The notes beneath the pieces were generated by a model. That model did not search any database and was not told the DNA's origin. It saw only the letters and a program-made list of their open reading frames with translations. Both the position numbers and the translations under genes were made by a program. DNA of 64,000 nucleotides from Ischnura elegans (Eukaryota; Arthropoda; Insecta; Odonata; Coenagrionidae). The DNA lies in NCBI RefSeq assembly GCF_921293095.1, contig NC_060246.1, forward strand, positions 136,896,198-136,960,197. Direction: 5' to 3'. Positions 12,246 to 21,227 of the stretch are shown here, in pieces. Position 1 is the first letter of the stretch, and every line of letters starts with the position of its first letter.

Positions 12246-12279
12246 ACCTCTCTACACGTACGTGTACGTGTAGAGAGGT
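12246..12279. repeat. Near-perfect palindrome, 16-bp arms
   Basis: The left arm acctctctacacgtac is followed by a 2-nt centre (gt) and the exact reverse complement gtacgtgtagagaggt. It would extrude as a hairpin or cruciform. No gene or terminator context explains it; it lies between MITEs. Confidence 0.9.
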
Positions 12280-12555
12280 ACACATACGTATGTCAAACAT
12301 AATGGGTTGAAACTATTCTCTCTTATCCCCCTCTACTCAACTTTTGGGATCGAAACTTAACTATGAGTATAAGAGTTTCAATTAATTTAGTTTCATTCCT
12401 GGGAGTAAATATTCGTCCCGGGTCGAAACTTATCTCCTTGGTGATTTTAACTTCGTGCAGGAACGAAACTAAACCTAGGCCTTGTACTTTTGTTTCCCTC
12501 CGGGTCGAAACAAAACGTATTCGGTTCGTTTCACTTGACATCCTTGCTGGTATTT

Positions 12556-12640
12556 GGAGGTGGCAACCAACAGCTGAGATCATTTTTGCCATGAGGAAAG
12601 GGTATGTAGGAAGGGAGGAGAGAAACCCAGCGTCGGAATT
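12556..12640 (-). mobile_element. SINE fragment, antisense, 3-prime half
   Basis: This matches the reverse complement of 33065-33150 of the complete SINE at 32874-33150: aggtggcaaccaacagctga, gatcatttttgccatgagg-like and aacccagcgtcgg correspond to the SINE tail blocks. The tRNA-derived head is absent. The overlapping 113- and 136-residue frames on the two strands are not genes. Confidence 0.7.
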
Positions 12641-12744
12641 AGTCTGCTCGCTACGAAATTCACTAATGGGACCACGGATTAAGATAAATGGTTCTAAGTG
12701 GTGAGATTTACGGCTTTCGGAGGGATATTTCATTAATATTCACA

Positions 12745-12853
12745 CTATTATGTAAGTAATATTAATCCAACTAAGTAAAATGGATTAAACTTTTAAAAAA
12801 TTCTCAACTCTGGGGGGGGGTTTATCCCCCAAAACCCCCTCGCTGCGCCACTG
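12745..12853 (-). mobile_element. hAT-type MITE fragment (CAGTGGCGCAGC family)
   Basis: The right edge reads ctcgctgcgccactg, the reverse complement of CAGTGGCGCAGCGAG, followed inward by the G9 run and aaaatggattaaacttttaa. This is the 5-prime portion of the family seen complete at 10507-10785. The other end is missing. Confidence 0.7.
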
Positions 12854-12974
12854 CTGCTAAGTATGTATGTGGAGCTTCTGTTGCGCAGATGAGGGGTGAG
12901 AGATTTCTTAAATTCACCCATATTGAACGGCTATTAATTTTTCCGGCACAATTTATTATAATGTGTGAACCTGT

Positions 12975-13130
12975 TGTAGGTTGTTAGGCTCTTTTTTTGG
13001 TTGAAGGGCCATGACAGCATAATCTCACTTCATTATTTGTAGCTGGTTACAGGAATGATGTAGCATGTGCAATGGCTTTCATAACATTATTATGCCACTC
13101 ATTGTCTGCCCCATTCATTATCAGGCCACG
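12975..13130 (+). repeat. Interspersed repeat, uninterrupted copy
   Basis: Landmarks gttaggctc, ttgaagggccatgacagc, ttcattatt, aatgatgtagca and gctttcata are shared in order with 19512-19855. In that second copy a 180-bp element splits the repeat at the ttcattatta site. Class unknown. Confidence 0.7.
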
Positions 13131-13499
13131 AAGTAAATAGGATATTCTCTCTATGCTAATGCACAATTTGAATCCAGCACCGTGGGTCTGAAGAATAAAA
13201 ATAGCAAAGGAGGTTCCGGGTTGAAACTTTTTCGCATGAGTATCGTATTTCTGACATCACTATGATGTGTGTCAAAGGTCAACCATGTGTCAATACTCGA
13301 TACAGGTAAATGTTATCGCAGCAACGTTGACAGTTGATTTGCGAGTTGCGACGAAGTGCACAATTGAAAATTTACCTCTGCCCTGGCCGCGGCGGGTTAA
13401 AGCCCTCGTCCTTGGGCCGTGGTTCCGAGTATTGCCTGAGTGGTTTTTTCACCGCATTGAGTATAATGGCGTATAAAGTCCCTTCATTCCCTGGCAAGC

Positions 13500-14610
13500 C
13501 TGATTCTATAATCCTTTTCAAATATCTTTGCGATTCAGTCGTGCAAGCTCGAAACTTTTCGAGCGGCTTCGCGGCAAGAGGTGGCACCTGCGACACTAGG
13601 GATGTGGGATGGGGAGAAAGAAAGGTGAGTGTTACCATGGTTTTTCAAAAGACTTTGCCAGTGAATCGAAACGAAAGACTATCTCAAAATCCCTCTTCCC
13701 ACTAGGCATCACAACTAACTTACGACGCGTAAACCACGAAGGCCTGAAAGCGACTGAATTTCCCGGAGTCTAGGCTCCACCTATCTCATTTTGACTGTTT
13801 TTCAGGAAGTCAGGAGCCATTCGCCCTCACCCCCCAAAAAATTTTGGGCCTGCCTCTTACAATAGGGTAGTTTCCTTCATCAAAGAAAACGAAATGCATT
13901 GATTGCGATTCGTTACCCACCATTAGTGTATTCATAATATACAAATTATTTGGCATTAGAAATCCCAGTTTAGACGAATGGCAACGGTCAATTTTAACCT
14001 CATTTGAAAAAGGCCAGATTGGCGCCCATGCGTTTTCCACTCCACGTGACGTCACAGGGACCTAGTTTCTACACGAGTAGATAGGAGTTTTACATCGTCT
14101 GAGATTACCAATGCATGCATGAGGCACAGAGATCAGGGAAACATCTTTTAAAAATCATGCATTAAAATACCTAAGTTCGGAAAATTTCCTTCGTTTGATA
14201 GGGTAATAATAATCCTTATTTAAGCCAGGCGCTACCGGTTAGTAGGGTACTCTGCTACCTGGTAGCAACCTGCATCGCAGCGGTACACAATATCCTCGCC
14301 CCAAGGTCACCTCACTCGCCGACAGCTGGATCCAGAAATACGTCACACGGACTTTTTCCCATCATTCCTACTTAGCCATTTTCGCGCGCTTGAAAATTTT
14401 CACTTTTCGTTTAATCGCGAAAAATAGATATCGTCATTCGAAAATCTAAGAGCGTGAAATTCGCACTCCAGGAGTAATAATCTTTCTATTTAGGCAATAA
14501 AAAATTATAGGAAACCACCCTATTAGTCGCAAAGATATTTGAAATGAACTCTAGGATTCCAGGAACCCAAGCACCAACAGTGTCGTGCGAGAGGCAAACT
14601 AAACGTCTGT
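13500..14610 (+). repeat. Old interspersed repeat, copy 2 (split by MITE)
   Basis: Second copy of the repeat at 1-645. Homology covers about 13500-13860, then resumes at 14525 with agtcgcaaagatatttgaaa immediately after the MITE, and continues to about 14600. Frames of up to 123 residues at 13334-13705 overlap it but are not conserved between the two copies and are rejected as genes. Confidence 0.7.
13861..14524. mobile_element. 664-bp MITE, copy 1
   Basis: Terminal inverted repeats are AATAGGGTAGTTTCC and, at the right end, GGAAACCACCCTATT (14 of 15 paired). A second nearly full-length copy is at 31445-32106. The interior has no transposase frame but is GC-richer than its surroundings and includes ccacgtgacgtcacaggg and the tgcatgcatgaggcacagag block. 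The site before insertion is preserved at about 380-400 (cctctcagtcgcaaagat). The left flank ctctta and right flank ttagtcg suggest a TTA or TA target duplication, but this is not certain. Confidence 0.85.
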
Positions 14611-15420
14611 GGTATGTTTTTTACGTCATCATGTTTAATGCTATTCTTGATTCAAAAGGCAACTAATTCTTATTATAATTTTATTAGCCTATTGTTGTCA
14701 ATAATATGGAAAATGTCACAATCGTGTAACTGTTGCACCTTACGTGTCACGTCGGGCCTTCTACCTATCATTTGAAAATCGCCTTCCCCTCCATTCACTA
14801 ACAGGGTGAAGGCTTCTATTCCTCATAAAATACATGTTGCCTCATGGGATGTCATTTCGAAGCAGTACTTATCTAAGTTATTATACCGGGTAGCATCGGC
14901 CTTGATTGGAAGGTTTCCCAACTCAATGTGAATCCATACGGTGATTCAGCAAGTTCGAGAGAAACTGCAGATGGAGGACAGCAGGGTCACTGGGTCACTG
15001 TTTTTACTGCCATGGTCAACTCAGGACGCAGCACCTCGTAACCAGTGGCCTTCCAGCGTCTTTGCCTCTAAGCCTCGTTATCGTACTTTGTGATTTCAAC
15101 TTCTTTGATGTCAGGCCAGGCGACGTTTTTACTTGCGATGCATATGCCGTGCAATAGACCGTGGTGGCGTTAATATAATAGCTTTCACTCGTCCTTTGAA
15201 TGCAACAATACTCAAGAATGTCAAGATTTCACTAAATTGAATGGGTATATTTGGGAGCTTAATCCGGAAAAAGAATTTAAGGCGACGTGGTTTATTCAAA
15301 GAGACGATTTTTAAGGCGGCAAGTACAAAGAAAATTAGCAATTTTATGGGAGCCCTCCTAGGAGGAAGCGGCGGCGGTCTGGGGTGATTGGGGGCTTTCG
15401 GCTGGGGATTATGATGGGCC
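14611..15420. other. Unannotated stretch
   Basis: No supported exon or element boundary. The minus-strand 107-residue proline- and arginine-rich frame at 15129-15452 is compositional and is not supported as a gene. Confidence 0.4.
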
Positions 15421-15429
15421 CTCCTTACC

Positions 15430-15965
15430 GGAGGATGCGGGGGTTCTCCCACGGAAAATTTTAGGCAATTGCATTCCCGAAAATGGATTTTGACGCTATT
15501 CTGGCTCTTGAAAACTCGATAAAAGTTATTAAAAAATAAAAATTTCGTTAGAAAAATACTTTCAAAAGTGAGAATCTCACAGCTAAGAAAACTTTAATAA
15601 CGCATTATGATTCTATAATCTATTTAGTGAATTTTTTCCCTTTAACTGAACTAATATCTAAAAAAAACTTTTAAAATAACCTTTTCGAATAACAGTGAAA
15701 ATGCATTAGATTCCCTTTTGTCTTCTGGAATCTTTAATTAATTAATTTTTTACATAATATATTTTTCACGGTTTATGTTATAAATAAAGCAATTAATGAA
15801 AATGCAGAGTTTCAAACTTTGGCTCGAGTAATCTGAGCATTATTTTTATAACACCTTTCATATACGTTTCAAGATAGAAACGAGCAGGGCCCCTATCTGG
15901 ATATCTGTGGGGGGCCCCATATCTGTGGGGGCCCCTATCTCGGGGCCCTCGGCGATATCCGACCA
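15430..15965 (+). repeat. Interspersed repeat family, copy 1
   Basis: Shared in order with 27670-28165: ttgcattcccgaaaatggat, ttgacgctattctggctctt, gcattatgattc, ctaaaaaaaacttttaaaat, acacctttcata and ggccctcggcgat. No inverted ends or coding sequence recognised. The right edge carries three near-identical units of atctgtgggggcccc at 15895-15950. Confidence 0.7.
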
Positions 15966-16847
15966 GCCTACCTGGGGCCGTATTCTGTATTTCGTCTATG
16001 CCGCACCGGTCGGTTTCCCTTTCAAGCCCACCGACTGGGCATCAAACCGTACCGACAACGGATTCCGCACCGACGACGACACTTTCAGCGATTCTGTAAG
16101 GTCGTCGGTTTCAAACCAGTCGGTACGGTTCCCTCTCCTTCCCAAACAGGGAAAATCCGAATATATCCGAAGTTTCACGTGTATCCACCAATGAAAGAAG
16201 GGTAAAAACAAGTGAAGACTCATTGGCACAGCTTGTTGTCGTCACTCTCAATCTTTTTTTTTGCGGAAATTACGACTTACTGCTAGATTAAGATTAACAT
16301 ATTGGATAAGTTGTTAACAATGCTTATATATTGTGTGGTAGTAATGCTGAATCGAAGGAAACAATATTACAACATCACAATAAAGTTTGTATGTGATAGA
16401 GATTGTTGTTGCTGGAATGAATTATTGAAACTATCCTTGAGATCGTAGTTTCTTTTTTTAAATATTGGTTCCGTATAATGCTATTTATTCATGATTTGGT
16501 AATATAGTTGTCATTAAGTAAGTTCCGTCTAAATGTTATCAACGGAAGGTTATGCCATTGGCACCGTAGCAGACGAAGATAGCATACCATGGAACGTGAA
16601 CGTAGGTTTCAAATGCAAATGTCATATTAGAGGAACAAGTAAGAAAATGGTAAAAAAAATATGGAGCTGGGTGTAATTAAAAGAAGTGTAATGACGAGGA
16701 AGTAAAGAAATTGTGATTGGGTGAAATACATATGTATAAGTAGAGCGCATTCCAAGTGAGAGAAAATGATAATATTGCGGCAAACCTCATTGGCCAGACT
16801 GCAATTGTTAGGAAGGTTGATAGCGCCTGCTAGGTGGCGTCGCGTCG

Positions 16848-19336
16848 CACAGTGGTCCGGATTCGGAAAAAGGTGGACAAAAATCATTTTTTCGACTTTC
16901 TTCAAACTCGCTTAGACTATACAAGTTATGCAGTAATATGTCTGGGGTATCACCTTTCATGCTTACTTTTTTATAAAAAAAATTGCTAGCTTAGATATAT
17001 TGCGTCAAAGTAGCACTATTTCTAAGGAAACTTGATTTTTCCGTTTTTTCGAAAATTACGCATTTTAGATTTATTTTTGGCTTTACGCCGCCAATTATAT
17101 TCGTAAACTAACTTTGCACTATAGTAATATAGACATTTTACTGTTATAAAATATATATTTCAACCTTTTAGAGATGTTGATGATTGCTGTAGAATTATTT
17201 GAAGGGGAGTAATTTTTTTTCGGAAAAAATCGCATAAATGTTGAGTTATAAAAAAAGTGACGTCGATTTGCGCGGATTCGGCTATTTGTGACAGTAAAAT
17301 ACAGTATCATAAAGATATTAGTAAAGAAATCAGCTGCAAATCAGTGCGAGTTTGCGAATGACAACGATTTATATGCCTAGCCGTAGTAGACGTGAACGTC
17401 GACACGCTAGCATCAGCGCAGTGTAGGCACATGGTAAATTGTGTCTCCCAATGTTTCATGGGCCAGAATCACAAAAATAAGAATTTTAGCATTTTAAAAC
17501 ATATTTTATACTTTGTAATCATCCAAATTTTATCTGTATGTGGACCAATAGAATAATTTCGGAACAATTTGAATTAGGTTAAGCGCAGTTGGGACGCTGG
17601 GAGAGGAGATAAAATATTTTTTCCGATCGCTTCTCAGAACGACTTCAAGCGCGATTTGGTAATAGATTTAAGTAAATACGACAGGCTACATGCACTGCTA
17701 CCGGGAAAACCCACAACCGTCTCCCTTTCTTTCAATCCGAAGGAGACCCGTTACCCGAACACGTGTCGGACCTCAGGGAAGTGGGAAGGGGTCTTTAGTC
17801 GGGACATTTTGCCATCTTTTGTCATCCTGCTATTTTGCCACTTGGCGCACCACCCAACTTGAGGTTATTGCTTTTCTAGGGGCGGTCTGACCTGTAAGTG
17901 AAGCTGCACGTGTTAATAGATGAGGTCTTTACCCTCCACCCGCTTCCTTTTGGACGGGTTTTATTGCAGGTCCGCCGCTAGTATGCATTTTCGCACAAAA
18001 TCCAAACATTTCACATTTTCTTTACGGGGTCCAACCTTACCCCAACCAGTTATCCTGGGGAATACCCACATTTCCATGGGTAAAGATTACTCCTCTTTTT
18101 AACCCCATCCAAATTTCGGTCGAAACATTTTGGTACCCTTCAGTTTCAACTTTTCTGTCGATGTGAACACACCCATCACTAATTGCGAAGTCCTATTTTG
18201 GCTACAGTTTTTGTGATTTACAGTGATCTCGAAAAGAAGTTATAGTGTTGTGATAACTAAAAAATTGTGATTAAGTTATTTATTAGTTCCTGACAACCAC
18301 ATAAATAAGGATTATTGAGCAGGTATACTATGTTTAATTTATTTCCGTTTCTTGTTTTCGTTTTTTTTAATTGGTCTGAGACGAGGCAGCGCTCTAATTT
18401 TCCATATTTTCCCTTCTATTTGATATTTAACCTTTTTAGAAAGAAGACTGTTGTGTAGCTTTTTGTAAACCTGTGTTTTATATTGTTGACTGTCAACAAT
18501 GTCATGGGCATTTACGCGGCGAAATCTGCACGAAAAAATGCTGGAGAAAAAAGAGAAAACCATGGATGCTCGAAAAAGGAATTTAAATGCATATCTGGAG
18601 AGTTGTTTCAGATTACACGGAGATGAGGAGGCAAACCTCGAGCTTAATAATTTTTTAAACATGAATTTTTTTTTATTCCTACGAGAGAAGATGGCGAGCT
18701 AGTTCGCAATCAAAATCTTAAAGATCCTTAAAGATCTTCCGGGGCCGGGGCCTTAAAGATCTTCCGCAGGAGGTTCGTGATCTCTTGGTCCTGCAAGAAT
18801 CTCAAAATTCTTCGAGCGAATGCGAAGAGGAGGAGGGGTGGGATTCAGAAGAATCTGATGCTGAATAATACATAATTGTAAATTTCTGAGGAATTATCCA
18901 TGCTTTTATGAGAATAAAAGAGTTACATAAATACTATTTTGATACTTATTTAATAATTACTTTTAGTCCATACAGAAGAATCTCACGAAATCTGGAAATC
19001 GCACCTTTTTAACGTTAGTCAATGCACCCAACAACCCTACTTTTAGCCGTTTTTTTGTTTATTGAGTACTTTGAAAGATCATTAACTCATTCTATACAAC
19101 TAATTATCATGTATTTTCATATGTTATCATGATTACCGTTTATCTATGCAGTCAGCGTTACAATTAGCCCGTTAATAAGTTCAAGTTCCACGATATCGCA
19201 TGAAATAAAAGTTTTTTCGTAAAAATAACTGCAGAAATAAAAATAGCTCGCCAAAAAACATATAGAGAGCAATTTTTAAAGACATCCAACCAAAATCTGA
19301 TTTTTGTCCAACTTTTTCGCGATCCGGACCACTGTG
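16848..19336. mobile_element. Transib-like DNA transposon (RSS-like ends)
   Basis: The element begins CACAGTGGTCCGGATTCGG and ends with the reverse complement of CACAGTGGTCCGGATCGCG; inverted ends are about 39 bp with few mismatches. Both ends read heptamer CACAGTG, a 22-bp spacer, then ACAAAAATC (16848-16854 and 16877-16885 on the left). It is flanked by a perfect 5-bp duplication CGTCG (16843-16847 and 19337-19341). Established knowledge: Transib elements have CACWRTG ends and 5-bp CGNCG-type duplications and are the relatives of RAG1, whose recombination signal is CACAGTG-spacer-ACAAAAACC. No full-length transposase frame is visible in the 2.5 kb, so the copy is non-autonomous or decayed; short frames inside are described separately. 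Confidence 0.8.
18499..18869 (+). pseudogene. Broken small frame inside the Transib-like element
   Basis: Starting at ATG 18499 the frame encodes a lysine- and glutamate-rich stretch (RRNLHEKMLEKKEKTMDARK) and then a region ending in ...LNNFLNMN before stop 18702. Another island, about 18760-18869, reads LPQEVRDLLVLQESQNSSSE followed by CEEEEGWDSEESDAE and a stop. The two may be one former coding region joined by a frameshift or a small insertion around 18650-18760. An acidic Ser/Glu/Asp C-terminus also ends the frame inside the second Transib-like element. No catalytic motif of a transposase is recognisable, and function is unknown. Confidence 0.35.
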
Positions 19337-19511
19337 CGTCGTGCCTTAAAAAAAGAAAACTTACCGTCCCTAATGGAATAAATGCGAAATTATTCGTTAT
19401 TTTCTTTGTAAATTGTCTATTATGTTAATATTTTTATGATAGCCAAGCTATTTTTTAGAAATTTTTGTTGTAAAGGTAATGCTGGGAAACATTAGATGTA
19501 CTTTTAATCCC

Positions 19512-19855
19512 CCTTGTTAGGCTCCATCTTGGGTGAAGGGCCATGACAGCGCGAGTTTAGTTCATTATTAGTTGTGCGAAAAAATCCACAGAGAAAAAAA
19601 ATATTCGCCTTTCCCTAGATTCGAATCCGGATCCCCATCCGAATCCTGGTCAAGGCGAATGATTTTTTATGTGGATTTTTTCGCACAATTTGTGCATTAC
19701 GGGTGACTCCCGTAAAAGTTATCACTGTGGCTAGTCCCAGTATACTTAAATCATTATTAATTGTATATATTGCTGCCTTTACAGCAATGATGTAGCAAGT
19801 GGAACAGCTTTCATAGCATTTCTTTGTCATTCATTAGTGTGTATGAATACCATTC
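19512..19855 (+). repeat. Interspersed repeat, copy interrupted by a 180-bp insertion
   Basis: Second copy of the repeat at 12975-13130, with ttgttaggct, gtgaagggccatgacagc on the left and aatgatgtagca, gctttcatagca on the right of the inserted element at 19571-19750. Confidence 0.65.
19571..19750. mobile_element. 180-bp hairpin-bearing insertion with 9-bp target duplication
   Basis: It is flanked by tcattatta at 19562-19570 and 19751-19759. The left part holds two arms, ttgtgcgaaaaaatccaca (19572 on) and its reverse complement ending at 19689, able to fold into an approximately 118-nt hairpin whose loop region contains gattcgaatcc, close to a polymerase III B box. The right 60 bp (gggtgactcccg, actgtggctagtcccag) is found reverse-complemented at 40917-40988. 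Variable-length duplication and a B-box-like sequence hint at a SINE, but no A box was found. Confidence 0.6.
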
Positions 19856-20099
19856 CTCCCCTAAACAAAGACATATTATTGCAAGTGTATGAATAGCCTA
19901 AGTATTTTTGTCAATCATCATTATCAGCATCCACTGCCGAAGATGATAATTAATCGCTGGTGACCTTACATAAGGTTATTAGCCTATTGACTGATAATGG
20001 ATGAGACGAAAAATTGATAAAATCGATGCTATCTTGACGAGACTCCGTTTTGCACTGGGGATGACAAGAGGAAAGGTATTTGGCCGAAAGGAATTTTAA

Positions 20100-20380
20100 G
20101 CTCCCCTACCAACAACGACGTTGTCGGGGAGATTTTGTTCACTATCAGTTGTCACCCTCCTCCCTCACTCGTCCCAGAGTGAGACGCGGTATTTCTCTAA
20201 TCTTCTCTCGTCGAAGACGGCAATGACATGCCTTGATTTACTGCGAGCAGAGTGCAGTGTTGCGCTGGTGAACTGGAAGAAGGAACGTCCCAATTTCACG
20301 CTGACTTGCGGCCCTCTCAAACCGTTCGGCGAGACGGAGTATCAAAAAAACCCTCCGCTCCACAAGGGAGGTAGGTCCGA
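20100..20380 (+). promoter_or_regulatory. Candidate 5-prime region of gene A
   Basis: A GC-richer block stands out from AT-rich flanks 650-900 bp upstream of gene A's start codon. It contains an arthropod-like initiator (actatcagtt, 20141-20150) and ends in a donor-like gggaggtaggtcc at 20368. It could be a promoter with a non-coding first exon, but no downstream element or acceptor decides the matter. The 104-residue frame through it lacks domains. Confidence 0.25.
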
Positions 20381-21029
20381 ATCAATTGCTTCTTTATTTT
20401 ACCGAAGAAATTATTTTTTCCTTACCATTATTTAATTCAATAGACCGCCAACAGAATCATTCTCCTAAAGCTTAGAGTTCACGTGGGTGAGCGTGTATTG
20501 AGAAGCGTTGCGAATTATTTTGCGTTGGCTTAACTTAAAGGCGATGGAAACCTTCATGGATTTTGAGAGTATACATTTAATGAAATTACCGTGTATTAAT
20601 TTGCCTAGTTGAAAAAAAATTGACGAGAAAGCATCTTTTTCTAGGAAGGTATCTTTTATCGTTAAAAATCGACACTTGATCTGTGGGACCAAAGCAATGA
20701 TGAAACAGAAATTTGGACGATTACCATTAAGAATTTATGATGAGTGAGAAATGCTGTATATCATGTAACTCTGTGTTTACGAATCTAACATTTTTACCAT
20801 TTTTGTGTGATTCTCCTATCAGCCAGCTGAATGGAATGGTAGTGCCGAGGAATCCTCTTCTATAAACAAGAGTGTTATCTACTGCTGGCTTTCAACGGTC
20901 ATCGGATATTCATCTCTACGGCTCTATCGATCAGTGGGAAAAAGGGGAAATCCGCAAACAGATCTTCAAAGGAGTCGGAGCAGCGTATTTTGATTATCTC
21001 ATATCTTGGACGCCTTGCTAAAGAGGACA

Positions 21030-21227
21030 ATGGCTAAATCCAGGAATCCCGTAAACAAATTGGAAGTAGTCTTTCATTTCGCAGTATTTCTCCATTTCGT
21101 CTACGGCGACTTGGTGATCCTTCCCGTCTACTCAAAACTGCACGAGGCACTGGGAAGAGAAGTCGATGACCCGGAGATCCATCGGTACAAAGTGGCAACT
21201 CCATGGTTTCTCACGCTCTGGAATTCG
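21030..21227 (+). CDS. Gene A coding exon 1
   Basis: Encodes residues 1-66, covering the first membrane segment and the catalytic threonine in FLTLWNS. The donor is tcg|gtaaat, phase 0, at the same place in the protein as gene B exon 1 (WNM|gtaggt). Confidence 0.85.

Noticed and set aside
12323-12733. Overlapping 113- and 136-residue frames on opposite strands
   Set aside because: They cover an antisense SINE fragment and flanking sequence, mirror each other and show no domain.
10507-12853. One 2.35-kb hAT element between CAGTGGTGCAGC at 10507 and CTGCGCCACTG at 12853
   Set aside because: The 10507 end already pairs with TCTGCCCCTG at 10785 through a near-matching duplication, and the flank after 12853 (ctgctaag) does not match.
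15973-16200. PIF/Harbinger-type end (ggggccgtattctgta)
   Set aside because: Only one end was seen; no matching acagaatacggcccc partner or 3-bp target duplication was found nearby.
20121-20435. 104-residue frame upstream of gene A as a coding exon
   Set aside because: No homology to the family and no acceptor linking it in frame to the ATG exon; kept only as a possible non-coding 5-prime region.
21006-21029. Upstream extension of gene A to 21006
   Set aside because: The codon at 21006 is TTG; the first in-frame ATG is at 21030 and gives a family-typical N-terminus.
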